From Achatina immaculata (lineage: Eukaryota; Mollusca; Gastropoda; Stylommatophora; Achatinidae), in NCBI GenBank assembly GCA_009760885.1, contig CM019702.1, forward strand, positions 45,889,550-45,953,549: a stretch of 64,000 nucleotides of DNA, read 5' to 3'. The notes beneath the pieces were generated by a model, which saw only the letters and a program-made list of their open reading frames with translations, did no database searches and was not told the DNA's origin. Of this stretch, positions 1 through 11,725 are shown piece after piece (within the stretch, counting starts at the first letter, position 1; each line of letters opens with the position of its first letter). Position numbers and translations under genes: made by a program.

Positions 1-44
1 CTGTTAGGGAGGCAAAGTTCCGCAAGGGACATGCAAATGAATGA
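1..44 (+). mobile_element. 3' end of family A non-LTR retrotransposon
   Basis: The window opens inside the last codons of a retrotransposon ORF. It reads [14 protein letters not shown] and stops at TGA 42-44. The same C-terminus recurs at about 9190-9237, 21000-21040, 28685-28730, 30570-30615 and 61800-61845, which defines family A. Confidence 0.8.
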
Positions 45-49
45 ATAGC

Positions 50-536
50 TCATTTCTGAATTTTTCTTTAATGCCTTCTCTTTTCAGATTATCACTATTT
101 ATTAGTGAGCTTTTTCTTTAGTTTACTATAAAAATGTTTCTTCAGTCTGAATTTTAATTCAGCTCCAGCAAGATAATGGTCGGTACTGCCTCCAGTCTCT
201 CTGCAACTTCTGATCTGAAGTATGTTTGCTGTTGTGTGCTTGGTATTCAGTTAAAACATAGCCTACCTGGTTGCATGTTAGATTATCGGGGGACTAATAA
301 TATTTTTATACACGCATGGTGCTGCTACATAATTGTACCACCTCGCAGTGGTGAGGTGTTTGGTTAAAAAACTTCTTAGCCAAAACGCCTCAAGTCAAGT
401 CTCAAATTCCCTTTTTTTTAATACACCGATGGTGCTGCTAGATAATTGTACCAGAGTGATGTGGTGAGGGTTTTTAGATTAAAATCTTAGCCTGGATAGA
501 AGGGCCACCTTGTTGATCACAGTGGCAGGTAAGTCT
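50..536. other. Non-coding AT-rich DNA with an imperfect direct duplication
   Basis: No gene is seen. Two stretches, about 300-400 and 412-535, resemble each other. Both contain a 'ggtgctgcta-ataattgtacca' core followed by a GTGGTGAG block and an 'aagtctcaaatt' block. Confidence 0.4.
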
Positions 537-645
537 CAAATTTCCTTGATAAAGTTGAAAAACTCACCGAAAACAGGAAATCTTGGAAAGTTACCATGCG
601 AGCCCTATGTGACGTTTAGCGGCACGGAAAGGATTAAGATGTAAG
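537..645 (+). mobile_element. 3' end of family B non-LTR retrotransposon
   Basis: The end 'cgagccctatgtgacgttta' is shared with the fuller copy ending near 55864 and with the antisense copy at 46188. It encodes the family's terminal (T)-R-A-L-C-D-V. The element runs into an (AT)n tract. Confidence 0.7.

Positions 646-646
<1 letters not shown>

Positions 647-695
<49 letters not shown>
647..695. repeat. (AT)n microsatellite at a family B tail
   Basis: An AT dinucleotide run of about 47 bp follows the family B 3' end directly. The 54-55.9 kb copy of family B also ends in an AT-rich tract, so this run probably began as the element's tail. Confidence 0.85.
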
Positions 696-696
<1 letters not shown>

Positions 697-1304
697 ACAG
701 AAATATCAAAAGGGAATTCTGAAAAGGAGCTGAAAATACCCTCCCGGTAGAATTCCACTGGAAAAAATGACTAAAATATGGCTTGATGAGGCATAAAATC
801 CCTTGATAATTACCCTTGACAAAATCCATTGATAAAACTCCTTAACGACATATCTTGATAAAGTCCCTTGATACAATTCCGTGATGACAACGGTTAGAAT
901 ATTTTATTTTCTGTGTAAAATTGTTTACTGTATTTCTTTGGAAATATCTAATCAATGACCAAAGCCGCCTTGCAGCTGTGCCTCTTATAATATCTTTCAA
1001 CCAGACATTCGATATTTTATATGTAACAAGATTCCCTTTTTGTCCTGGACAGATGGCTTTATATACCATTTGTGTCCTGTACAGATGGCTCTATGCACTC
1101 TTGTAATAAACCTCCAAGGCAGGCCAGGCAGCACACGTTTGATTTACAGCAAACCAACTAGGTCAGCCTTCTCACAACATGTCACACACCAGTGAGTCAT
1201 AACGCTGTGGGTTGCTACGCTGTATTCAGACCAGTTTCTTTGTCGAAGTTTTTAAGTTTGATAGATGTCGCTGTTTTCCTGGACAGTCCAGGTTTTTTAA
1301 TGAA
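696..1304. other. No gene seen
   Basis: AT-rich sequence with a short degenerate repetition of 'cccttgat' blocks at 775-870. Reading frames here are short and show no recognisable motifs. Confidence 0.4.
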
Positions 1305-1309
1305 GGAAA

Positions 1310-1382
1310 TATAAAGGTAAAGGTAAAGATAAAGGTAATCCTGTCATGCCTTAGAGGCACATAGGGATATGGTGTTAGTTGA
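1310..1382 (-). mobile_element. SINE 3' tail fragment, antisense
   Basis: A (ggtaaa)n run is followed by 'tcatgccttagaggcacata'. This is the reverse complement of 6302-6366, and a diverged relative is present at 19310-19395 downstream of a tRNA-like head. It is read as the tail of a tRNA-derived SINE with a (CTTTAC)n terminus. Confidence 0.6.
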
Positions 1383-1870
1383 CAAATTCATGTCATTTCA
1401 TTTTTCATTCGGTTATATTCGCGAGAGACGATTTCTTTTGGCAACGCCATGTCCCCTTCACAGCTCCGCGCCAACAGAAAGCGAGGATCTATAGGATAAA
1501 ACTCCAGCTCTGCTATTAAGGAATTACTTCATTTAAGATGTGACATCTTCCCTGTCCACTATCTTATAGTTTACTTGTTTTGGACACTACAGCGGTTTCA
1601 TGTTTTACACGCTTTGGTTAGAAAAATCTGTTTTTCGACTATCCGCACCGTAGCTGTGAAAATCTGTAAAATATTTCTATGTGGCGTATCTTTGAGATTT
1701 ATGACTAGTGAAAGAAAGAAAAATTGTTGTGCGCTTTCTCTACTGTCGGTGCTCAGAGAAACCCATGTTCTTTTTTACATTACTGGTGTTACAATACCTA
1801 CATAAGGTGTATTCAAAACCTCTGTGAGAAAATGTTTCTTTCTGGAAAAATATTCACAGGAATGGTCTTG

Positions 1871-2848
1871 TACAGGGTCTGGCATATAGCATAGCTGGAT
1901 TTAACTGACGTAGTGCGCAGAAACTGAATACGTGTGAAAAAAAAACATGACGTCAGAGATGCAGCAGACAGACGGTCATTTTTAACAATGGCTTCTTAGC
2001 AAACACAACATCGCGGATTCACCGTTGAAACTTACTTTTTAAGTAGAGAATCGTCTATTACTGTACAACGAATGTTTCGTCGCCATTTTAAGTTGCATCC
2101 CAGTGATAATTTCCCATCGGAAGACAAAACAATTTTGAGATAAGTCAAAAAATTTAAGGAAACCGCTAATTGCCTTAATAACAAGTCTACTGGTCGTCCA
2201 AGAACTCGACGGACACCTGAAACAATTCAAGAAGTCCACAACGCATTGCTGAGTAGCTCTGGTCGATCAGCTGTTAGGAACGCTTTGGCACCTGGCATCC
2301 TCTTACTGTTAATAGTGATCTTTATGTGCAGATGCTAACTGAATACTTCGTTCTAGACTTGGCCAATAAAAATAAGAGACTAATATGGTTTCAACAAGAT
2401 GGAGCAATTGCCCCCATAGCCCGCCAGTCCATGGCCATGCTGCGACATTATTTCCAGATTTGGGGATATTCATTGGCCGCCAAGGTCACCGGATTTTTCG
2501 GCCACAGAATTGTTTTTGTGGGGGTATCTCAAGAACACGGTGTATGCTAGTCGACCACAGTCAATTGCAGACCTAAAAGATCGAATCCAATATTGCATTC
2601 AAAATATTCCTTTGAACATGTTAAATGATGTTATGCAGGAATTTTCCAGACGCCTGGCTGAATATATCAAATGTAATGGTGGTCATCTAACCGGCGTAAT
2701 TTTCAAAACCTAAATATGATTGTCGGTAATAATAAAAAATACCCACTTTTTAAAGATTTATTTCACTTTTTTTTTTACCAAAAACATGTATAGCGCTTAT
2801 TTATTTTCCATTTTTAAAATCCAGCTATGCTTTATGCCGGACTCTGTA
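1871..2848 (+). mobile_element. Tc1/mariner-type DNA transposon, internally deleted
   Basis: Terminal inverted repeats of about 32 bp are visible: the left one starts at TACAGGGTCTGGCATA (1871) and the right one ends at 2848. Only a few bases differ between them, and TA lies at both ends. Broken transposase coding lies between, in several frames. An N-terminal helix-turn-helix-like stretch ending in S-T-G-R-P-R-T lies at about 2040-2210. A catalytic-region piece with W-F-Q-Q-D-G-A lies at 2386-2410. A C-terminal stretch with F-L-W-G-Y-L-K-N-T-V-Y-A lies at 2510-2545. The central catalytic part is missing and frames shift, so it is non-autonomous. The subfamily is not resolved. Confidence 0.8.
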
Positions 2849-3689
2849 TAAAACGAGGAAGAAATGACCATGATGCAGTGTTACACTGGCATCGCGCATG
2901 GTGAAACGATGGATATAGAAGATCATGCAAGAGCATAAATCTGAGTTATTCTTCCAGCACTGGACAGTATTTTGTGCCCGATCTTCAGAACAGGAAAAAT
3001 CAGAACAAGCGGGCGGATTTCACAACCTGCTATCACACAATTAAAAATCAAATGTCTTGCGCCGTCAGGTTAAACTAGAGAATTTTTAGTGATTCCGAAA
3101 CAGCAAAAAAGAAATGTGGCATTAAGGAGAACTAAAGCAAAAGCAGTTGTTGTAAAATCCATTTCAGTTCCTGACACTATCAAACAGTTATGTGATAATT
3201 TAGCACATATCCGCCGTTTCTGTACTGCCACCGACCCTAGTGTCCATGATGCCGAGAAAGTTTTCTCATTGATTGTTCAGTACGTTAGTCCTACAAATGG
3301 TATGACTATAAAAGCGCTAACACTGGGTCTTTAAAAAGTGAAACTGCTTCTGAAATAAGCAGTTAGTGAATAACAATGTGAATAAGAATAACAATGTAAT
3401 GTGAATAAGGTGCTCTTGCAGAATTTGAACATGCAGAGTATGTGCATGTGATGGACAATAGGTGCACGTGCTGTACTTCTAAATGGCTGTCTGTTACATT
3501 TATATATAATATATATGATTTCCCGGCGTTGCCCGGATATTTATTTATCCAATCAACGTTCTATTAATTTCCACAACCTTCTAGACGTTTCTACAACGTT
3601 CTATTCATTTCCACAGCCTTATAGAAGGTTCTACAGAGTCTAAACGGTCTACAGAGTTCTATTCCTTCTATCCAATTACACGTGGGCTT
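2849..3689. other. No confident gene; one unassigned 81-codon frame
   Basis: A stop-free frame at 3089-3334 contains a C-D-N-L-A-H-I-R-R-F-C-T stretch. It looks more protein-like than its surroundings, but no family is recognised. It could be a fragment of a mobile-element protein. 'cccggcgttgcccgg' at 3523 is a short near-palindrome. Confidence 0.3.
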
Positions 3690-4330
3690 AATTGTCGCCA
3701 GGACTGTCATCAATCAGCTTAGCGACCCCAAACACTATGGATTCGACACTAATCTCGGTCAGTTTGGACATTTTATTTTTCACCACTTCTTCCCCCCCCC
3801 CCCTCCCCAATGCCGATGGAGGCTGAACTTACGTGTGCCACTTTTCATCTCAGGGATCCCGAAAACTATGGAGTCGACATTAATATCGCTCGTTTTCGAC
3901 TATTTGTACATGTCACCCCCATCCCACCCAACCCCTAGGACCCCATGCCGATTGGGGCTGAGCTTGGTCTTAAACGGCATCGGGAATGCCCCTATTCATC
4001 TCAGGGACCCCGAAAACTATGATTCGACACTAATATAGGTCGTTTTAGATGCTTGGTACATGCCACCCACTTCCCACCCCTAGCGCCAGGGCACTCCTCC
4101 CAAGCCGTTGGGGCCTGAACTTGGACTTAAACGGCATCGGGTGTGTCATCATTCATCTCAGCGACCCAAAAACTATGGATTGGCTTCGACACTAGTATCG
4201 GTCGTTTTCGATTATTTCTACATGTCACCCCCATCCCACCCCCACTGCTAGGCCCATGTGGTTATTGGCTGATCAACCACTGTATAGGCGCTCTCTGTTA
4301 TGAAATAAACACTCTGGCCATTTTCTAAAT
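3690..4330. repeat. Degenerate tandem repeat of about 130-190 bp units
   Basis: Four or five imperfect units share 'cgaaaactatgga', 'tcgacactaatat-ggtcg', 'acatgtcacccccatccca' and 'aaacggcatcgg' blocks. The C-rich segments set the array apart from its AT-rich surroundings. A more distant related block lies at 4545-4625. Confidence 0.6.
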
Positions 4331-4696
4331 GGACGCTGAGGTGAACAACAGTAGGGTGTCTTTCGTGAATCAGAAATCTTCTCAGTGTGTATTATGTTTC
4401 ACGTTATCAACGCCGAAGGTTCGAACATCAGCAGATATAACGTCATCGATTTGTGTGGGTTGATCTTTGTCCGTCACGGCCGACAATCTAAAGCAGGCAT
4501 AAATATCACGGGAGTTACTTCCCGTCGTTCAGTGGGGTATTGTTTGCATCGGTCGGTTTCGATCCACCCCCACCACCCAGGTCCCCCTAGGGGTACTAGG
4601 TATGATCTAACCCACACAGTGCATTGTCCAAATTTTAAGTCCTATGTATGCCAAGATTGGTTGAAATTGCTGCAATCGTTCCAATATATATATATA

Positions 4697-6003
4697 CGTT
4701 CATTCAATTCAGTAATGAGGCTGATTTTATTATGACCGAGACAAAATGCCATATATGAAGCACAGCGTGGAATCCAAAGAGGCACCCTTCATCTATGATC
4801 TGGCAACTTTTCAGACCCGCCCGATAAGCAGACGACATACAACCCGCCAATTTCTTTTCATAGTTAGAGGTGCACTGTCACGTATATCAGCATAGAGTAA
4901 AAAGCTAACATTAAATTCTGTTTAAAACTCGCAAAAGTGTCACTGAGACAGTTGAATTGATACGACAAGTTTATGTGGATAATTGTCTATCTCGTGCACA
5001 GATTTTTAGGTGGTATTCACAATTCAAAAGTGGTGTGGAAATGATTACAAATGCAACTAGACATGGACGCCCAGTTTCCGTTCGTAATGAGGAACTCATC
5101 GCAAAAGTCAGAAAACGAATACAAGAAGATCGTTCTTTGACTATGAGGATGATGGCAGATGAATTTGATGTTAACTGAGAGACCATTCGTAAAATTTTAG
5201 TGGAAAATTTGGGCAAGAAAAAAGTTGCTTGCTGGTTTCTACCTCATTCATTGTCTGATGACAAAAGACATCAGCGTGTTGAGTACACAAAAGACATCAT
5301 CAAAACGTATCGCAGAAATAAACATTTCTTAAATTTGATTATTGCATAGGATGAAACATGGATTTTCCCCTATGATCCCACAACTACACGCCAGAGTGCT
5401 CAGTGGACGTCATCATCATCACCAAAAGGCAAAACATTTCGTCTTCAAAAGTCGAAGAAAGTGAACACAGTGTTGGTGTGCTTCTACAACAACAAAGGAG
5501 ATATTCACAAAGAATGTATTCCAGAAGGACAGATTGTCACTGCCAAAGTGTATTTAAGTATTTTGAAACTCATATTGAAAAAGATTCTTCGAGTGCGACC
5601 GGAGTATTCAACACCCGGAAGTTTTTTCCTTCTTCATGATAATGCACCGGCTCACCAGGCGGTAGTTGTACGGGAATTTTTGGCCCAAAAACAAGCGTGT
5701 GTTCTCTACCATCCATCCTATTCCCCAGATTTGTCTCCCTGCGATTATTTTCTATTCCCAAAATTAATGTTACCATTCAAAGGACCCTTCTTTGACAATA
5801 CTGATGACATCCAAAGGGTTGTAACATCGAGTTTAAGGGACATACCAACAGGAGAACTCAGAGCTCAATCTAATGTTTGTTAGATCGTGCCACTCGCTGT
5901 ATAAATGCACAAGGGGCTTATTTTGAATAAAATACAGGTTATATCTTCAACTGTGGTTTATTTCATATTTATTTAATTAGTCTCATTACTTAATTGTCGA
6001 ACT
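4697..6003 (+). mobile_element. Full-length mariner element with inactivated transposase
   Basis: Inverted terminal repeats of about 30 bp flank the element. The left copy, from 4698, contains CAGTAATGAGGCTGATT. The right copy, ending near 6003, contains its complement around AATTAGTCTCATTACTTAA. TA-rich target sequence lies on both sides. At about 1.3 kb with a single transposase gene, size and layout fit mariner. Confidence 0.85.
4957..5883 (+). pseudogene. Mariner transposase pseudogene (DD34D)
   Basis: The transposase would bind the inverted repeats and catalyse cut-and-paste transposition. An N-terminal helix-turn-helix region (I-F-R-W-Y-S-Q-F, G-R-P-V-S-V) is followed by the first catalytic Asp in D-E-T-W (about 5351), the second in L-L-H-D-N-A-P-A-H (about 5640), and the third in S-P-D-L-S-P-C-D-Y-F-L-F. 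Exactly 34 residues lie between the second and third Asp, the mariner spacing. The frame is broken by TGA at 5176 and TAG at 5347, and there is a shift around 5400-5460. The copy is therefore dead although all three catalytic residues remain. Confidence 0.85.
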
Positions 6004-6027
6004 TAGTATATATATCATGCATTCCTT

Positions 6028-6215
6028 CATTTGCATGTTCCTTGCGAAACTTTGCCTCCCTAACAACACTCCTGTAGGCCTCTCGGTTGTGATGGCTTGA
6101 TGACGTTGCATCCATTTGCAGATCATCAACAATGTCTAGCAGCCATCTTCGCCTTGGTCTTCCTGTGTTTTTTTTCTCATTATGTATCCTTCCAAGATGG
6201 TCTTCTCTAGATTAT
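6028..6215 (-). mobile_element. Family A retrotransposon 3' fragment, antisense
   Basis: This is the reverse complement of the family A C-terminus. On the minus strand it encodes the [14 protein letters not shown] region and ends in A-K-F-R-K-E-H-A-N. It is 5'-truncated and lies 25 bp from the mariner right end. Confidence 0.75.
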
Positions 6216-6295
6216 CATATATATATATATATATCATACCCTGTAGTGTCTTGCAGAAAGAGAACCTTTCTTATTTAGCTTTCCGGACACTTGAA

Positions 6296-6368
6296 AATAT
6301 GGGCACTAACACCATATCCCTATGTGCCTCTAAGGCATGACGGGATTACCTTTACCTTTACCTTTTTT
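6296..6368 (+). mobile_element. SINE 3' tail fragment
   Basis: 'cactaacaccatatccctat' followed by an imperfect (CTTTAC)n tail. It is an inverted copy of 1310-1382. Confidence 0.55.
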
Positions 6369-6639
6369 ACACTTGATCTACGTGTACATGCCACTGTGTA
6401 ACAGCAGCACTCAGTGAACCACGCTATAGCAAAAAGAAACAAGTCCAGTACCTGCTGTGACTGAATTCATAGTTAACTTATCAGTATGCAGGCTCTTCAG
6501 TCACTCATCGTTTCCCCCAAAGAGAATTGTGGTAATATACGTTATTTGTGAAATGAAGGGGGGAGGGGGTTAATGCAAATATTGGTACAGAAAAAGCAGA
6601 AAACGAAGGATATTTTGTGGGGGGAAATTTACCATATGA

Positions 6640-9237
6640 CAAAGAAGTGAGACAGGTAACAAGCTAATGGCGTTTTCCATGGCAAATGAGCTAATGATCG
6701 CCAACACACTTTTTAAACAAGATCCAAGAAGACTTTACACATGGACATCACCTGATGGGAAAAACAAGAAGCAGATAGATTACATTTTAGTGCAAAGAAG
6801 TTGGAGGTCAAGTATAACATCGGCAAAAACTTTACCAGGTGCTGATTGTGACACGGACCATGAGTTATTAATAGCAGACATGAAGATACAGATAAAAAAG
6901 ACAGTTACAGAATCAAGACCACTCCGCTTTGATCTTACAAAAATACCAGAAAAATACGGTATAGAAGTGAAGAACCGTTTCGAAATCCTGATGGCTGTAC
7001 AGGAGGAGACGACACCAGATGAATTGGCTACGCAGGTCAAAGATATCAAAATGACAACAGTTAAAGACATGGTTCCAATTAAGAAAACATAAAAGAATGA
7101 ATGGATTACAGCAGACACACTACAACTTTTATTATTTGTAGTGTGTCTGCTGCAATCGAGAGAAATGAAGACGCAATGGAAAGTGACAAACAACAACAAA
7201 GAGGAATATAAAACTTTAACAAAAGAAGTACGAAGAAACATAAGAAAGACAAAAAACAATACATACAAGATTGTTGTGAAAGAATAGAAGGATGTCAGAA
7301 GTGTGGAAGAGATAGTGAAATGTTTAAAGAAATGAAGACATTGACAAGAAATGTCACACCTAAGTTAAATGTAATTTGTGACAAGATGGGGAATACCGTG
7401 ACAGAGACAGAGGAAATTCTAGAAAGATGGAAGGAATATTGCAGAGGAATGTATGAAACAACCGACTGTGGAAGCAGAAATCAACAGTGTGAATTAGAGG
7501 AGAAAGAACCCGAACCGACAATAGAAGACCTTTTATGGGCAATAAAGAATCTGAAAAATGGTAAATCGTCAGGACGTGAATGAATGAATGAATGAATGAA
7601 TAATCTTTATTTTTCAAAGGTAAAGAATTGGGCACGCAGGCCCGTCTTACATTCTGCCCTTCATCACTCCATCTTTCATTCTTCCCACACACTTGATTTA
7701 GAACAAATATACAAATTAAATTAGGAAAAAACATATCAAAAGAGTGTAAGATTTAACTAATACATTCAAAGTAAAAGAGAAGTAATTAACCTAATAAAGT
7801 AGCACTCACGCACACATACATACGTGATGAGATAGCTGAATTTATTAAAGCAGGAGGAAAGGAATGTGCAACAATCTATCATGCACTATGTAAACAGATA
7901 TGGCATTCAGGTATTTGGCCAAAAGAATGGAAAAGAACTGTATTCACTGCCAAAAAAGGGTAACTTGACATTATGCACAAAGTACAGAACTGTTGCCCTG
8001 ATTAGTCACACCTGTAAAGTTCTGTTAAAATCATAATGTATAGACTTCGTAAGAAAATAGAAGAAGAAGTCAATATGATCCTAGCTGGTATCAGGCAAAG
8101 AAAAGGATCAAGAGATCATACACTCAATATAGGATTGATAATAGAGAATACAGAGATTTCAATACAAATCTATAGTTTTCTTTTATAGACTATTCAAAGG
8201 CATTTTATTGTATACAACACCAGAAACTTTAGGGAAATAATGGAAAAAATTAGATTTCCAACGCATTTGATACAATTAACATCGTTGCTGTATCTAGACC
8301 AACAAGCAGTAGTAAGAATAAATGGTGAAACTACAACTTGGTTTGACATAAAACAAGGGATCCCTCAAAGCTGCATACTCTCGCCTTAAATTATTTAACT
8401 TGTATATTGAAAATATAATGAGGAATGTTAGAAAAGATGTAGACAAAGATTATTACGGTGCCGTAACAATTGGAGGTTATGAAATACCAGAGATTAGATA
8501 TGCTGGTGACACAGCATTACTGTTAACAACATAAAGAGCAATGGAAAAACTATGAATTCAGTCCGTAAGAAAAGTGAAGAGCAAAACTTCTATCTTAATG
8601 CGAAAAAAACTAAATTGATGACAACTGACAAAACAAATAAGGCATCTGAAATATACATCAGTGAGGATAAATCAGAAGAGGTGGAGAATTTTTAATATCG
8701 AGGATCATTACTAAGTAATAGTGGAGGTATAATGAGGGAAATTAAAAGGATAACATCTATCGCTCTGCAGAAAATAAAACAACTAAAGAAGCTGTGGAGA
8801 TAAACAGACAGAACTACAAAAGTAAGATTTTTAAGGGCATGCATCTTTCTCTTTACAAAATAAGCCTGTGAGACCTGGACACTTAACAAAGGAGCTGAGA
8901 AACACATAAATGCTACAGAAGAATGCTTCAAATATCATGAATAAAAACAGAACAAATATATCCGTAATAATATTCAAGAAAGTTGTCTAGTAAAGAAGAT
9001 TAAACAGAAATATTTTGGACATATTAAACGTCATGATAATTTAGAGAAGACAGTCTTGGAAGGGTACATAATGGGAAAAAGAAAAAGAGGAAGACCAATG
9101 CGAAGATGGCTGCAAGACATCGTTGATGATCTGCGAATGGATGCATCACCAGCAGGGCACCTTGCTTACAACCAAGATGCCTACATGAGAGCTGTTAGGG
9201 AGACAAAATTCCGCAAGGGACATGCAAATGACTGACT
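6640..9237 (+). mobile_element. Family A non-LTR retrotransposon (APE endonuclease + RT), decayed
   Basis: The element is copied by target-primed reverse transcription. The endonuclease C-terminal part is the 6667-7092 frame, with the family's D-Y-I-L-V-Q-R-S-W and a T-D-H-E-L-L catalytic-end motif. The RT begins with L-K-N-G-K-S-S-G at 7549 and is interrupted by a nested insertion (7580-7821). It continues through Q-G-x-x-x-S-C-x-L-S-P-like sequence at about 8360-8385. The catalytic box is Y-A-G-D instead of Y-A-D-D (8499-8510). The tail has [15 protein letters not shown] sequence and the basic R-G-R-P motif at about 9085-9100. Many stops and shifts are present. The RQGC-LSP style fits L1/RTE-type rather than CR1-type, but the clade is not certain. 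Confidence 0.8.
7580..7821 (-). mobile_element. LINE/SINE 3'-end insertion nested in family A
   Basis: A (TGAA)n tract is followed by the reverse complement of the 3' end of the CR1-like LINE at 45830-45900 (shared 'gggcacgcaggcccgtct'). ACGTGA occurs at 7574-7579 and again at 7822-7827. The sister family A copy at 27285-27305 is uninterrupted at this point. Together these mark a nested insertion with a short target-site duplication. Confidence 0.75.
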
Positions 9238-9930
9238 GAACCACAACTCTGCTCTAAATCACTTCACTTTTAGAAAGGCTAGTTTGTCTTTTTTTCCTCA
9301 AAGAACTACAGAGTGGGGAAATAATCCTAGTCAAAAATCCTAGATGATCCTAAGCAATAAACATTAAACAATACTGATGTACGAAGCATAGAAAAGCTAA
9401 ATTACATGCATCATATAAGCTACATAAGTTATATTTGTTAAAATGAAAGAGCAGATTAGTTGGTCTAGCCAGATACGTGTAATTTCAGTTGGACAGATAT
9501 AGGACCCAACAGATGTGATCAGCTGAGCAGATGTTGAAACTGAAAGATTTGAAGATTTAGATAAATACTAGACTGGATAGATTTGACGATTTAGATAGAT
9601 ACTGGACTGGGTAGATATATCAAAATTAGAATTAAAATATTGGTCTGGATAGACAGTTAACGAATTAAACTGATGCTGTACTAAGTGGGAGACGATTAAC
9701 ATAGCACGCACGGCCGCTACAGTGTACAGTTTTGTCACGCACCGAAACAATATGTTTATTCTTAACATACAGTACTTGTGAGAAAAACATGGAGATTCCA
9801 GACGGGAAAATCAATTTAAGGAGAATATAGGACCTGTGGATCAACATAGCCCTGGATAATAATTAGAAGTTGTACACTGAGGAATGTACAGGTGAGAAGA
9901 TCAGAGCATCTGTGGAGCTTTCTACATTAT
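9238..9930. other. No gene seen
   Basis: AT-rich DNA with a loose repetition of 'gatttagatagatactggac'-like phrases at 9550-9650. No motif-bearing reading frame is present. Confidence 0.4.
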
Positions 9931-9931
9931 A

Positions 9932-10470
9932 CGAGGGTCATACCGAAAGTCCTGAGCAAAATTATTTTTAATCAGAATTTATAGATGAAAATATATAGAG
10001 AGAAAATATAAATGTATCACCTTAAGCTGCATCCTTTTCACTTCATGTAGAGGTCACATGTCGCCACCATCATGGTTCGCGTGACCACGAGGAGCATAAA
10101 TAAAGTGGCGGGTGCTGAAGTTGCGTTTCATCGTTAAAGAGGAAATTCCCCCCCCCCCTCTTGCTGAAATTCACAAAAAGACTTCAACTTGCTTGTGGAG
10201 ACGTGTGCATGGGTGCTAGCAGTGTTAGGAGATGGGCGAAACAATTTAAAGATGGAAACATGAGCATCCAAGATATGCCTCGCCGCGGTCGCCCTCGAAC
10301 TGCCTCGAATGCAACGTGGAAAGAGTTGACGACATCATTAAAGAAGACAGACGTGTCACAGTATGTGAAATCGCAGTAAATCTTGAAACAGGACACAGTG
10401 CAGTACAGGAAATGATTGAAACCTTAGGCTATTGAAACGTTTGTGCCCGCTGTGTCTCACATAAGAGAAC
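9932..10470 (+). mobile_element. Truncated mariner-type element (transposase N-terminus only)
   Basis: It begins with 'acgagggtcataccgaaagt', a mariner-like terminus. It then encodes a helix-turn-helix stretch (A-S-S-V-R-R-W-A-K-Q-F-K-D-G-N) and G-R-P-R-T-A-S at 10210-10310, and ends around 10440 without any DDE/D domain. The subfamily differs from the 4.7-6.0 kb element. Confidence 0.7.
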
Positions 10471-10644
10471 GTCCAATGTTTTCCACGCATTCAATAATTA
10501 ATTTTATTTCAAATAAAAAAAATATGTTTTTATTTTTTTTTCTGTGTCTGAGGACAACATATCGTGTTTTCTATTATTGGATACTACGCTACAATAAGCA
10601 TTGCATAAATAACTTTAGGAGAATGAATGGAGACTGAATTATCG

Positions 10645-11020
10645 TTACATTACAGTTCAAACAGTGTCAATATTTGTACTCTACCACCTTACATTACAGT
10701 TCACACAGTGTCAGTGTTTGTACTCTACCACCTTACATTACAGTTCACACAGTGTCAGTGTTTGTACTCTACCACTTTACATTACAGTTCACACAGTGTC
10801 AATGTTTGTACTCTACCACCTTACATTACAGTTTACACAGTGTCAACGTTTGTATTCTATCACCTTACATAACAGTTCATACAGTGTCATTGTTTGTACT
10901 CTACCACCTTACATTACAGTTCACACAGTGTCAGTGTTTGTACTCTACCACCTTACATTACAGTTCACACAGTGTCAACGTTTCTACTCTACCACTTTAC
11001 ATTACAGTTCATATAATTAA
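10645..11020. repeat. 44-bp minisatellite, about 8.5 copies
   Basis: The unit starts 'ttacattacagttcacacag' and recurs at 10645, 10689, 10733, 10777 and onward every 44 bp. Because 44 is not a multiple of 3, stop-free frames in the array are a repeat artefact rather than a protein. Confidence 0.95.
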
Positions 11021-11725
11021 AAGGATTTTTTTCTGTTGTGTGAACATGCTGTTATAACAGAAATGCGACAGAGTGATTGAAAATTGCCCATATTTATTAG
11101 TAGCAAGCTAGTGCACGTTTATATTAAATCAGCAACATACAATCATCTTAAAGCGCACGCACACATACAAATGCTTCAGTCCACTATAACGATGTTTGTG
11201 TTGCAGCAATCATCTTTCTCCGAACAAGTCAACGAAACATGACAGATAATATTAACACTAACATGTCACACGTAGTGAAGAGTAACAATCGGTGACAGAG
11301 CAAAATTATGTAGGATCGGAAATGTTGCGCCACTGTTAACAGAGGCTGTTTATTCAACAACTGAAGTTCAACTAAAGTGAGCTGTGATAAACTGTAAGAA
11401 ATACAGCCAGTTAAAACAAAGGTCTGGACTGAATGTACACCAGGATCAAACTTCGATCTCATTTCCTCAAAGAATCTGACATAGGAATTGAACACTAACT
11501 TAATTATACACGAAGGCGAAGGAAATCGTGCTCATCGCGTCCCGCTTACATGGGTCTAGACTTCATGTCTCAGGTTCCTAAAGTCCATTTTTGGCACTTA
11601 TTAACTGCTCCCCGTGACTAGCCTTCACTTTAAAATTTTTTACGTCAACGACAAAAAAAAACGCCTTCCTATGCTCTATGTACCACACATCCAATAATAT
11701 TCAGAGTTTGTCTATTATTATTTTT
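11021..11725. other. 3' flank of the GPCR gene; no separate gene seen
   Basis: This lies downstream of the receptor stop codon on the minus strand, so part of it should be 3' UTR. No poly(A) signal could be assigned with confidence. Confidence 0.35.

Noticed and set aside
6780..7268. 162-codon minus-strand frame with hydrophobic stretches
   Set aside because: It lies opposite the family A endonuclease coding region; hydrophobicity comes from antisense reading of Lys-rich codons.
10627..11057. Frames of 81-127 codons in the 44-bp array
   Set aside because: All forward frames give the same cyclic peptide, so this is a repeat artefact.
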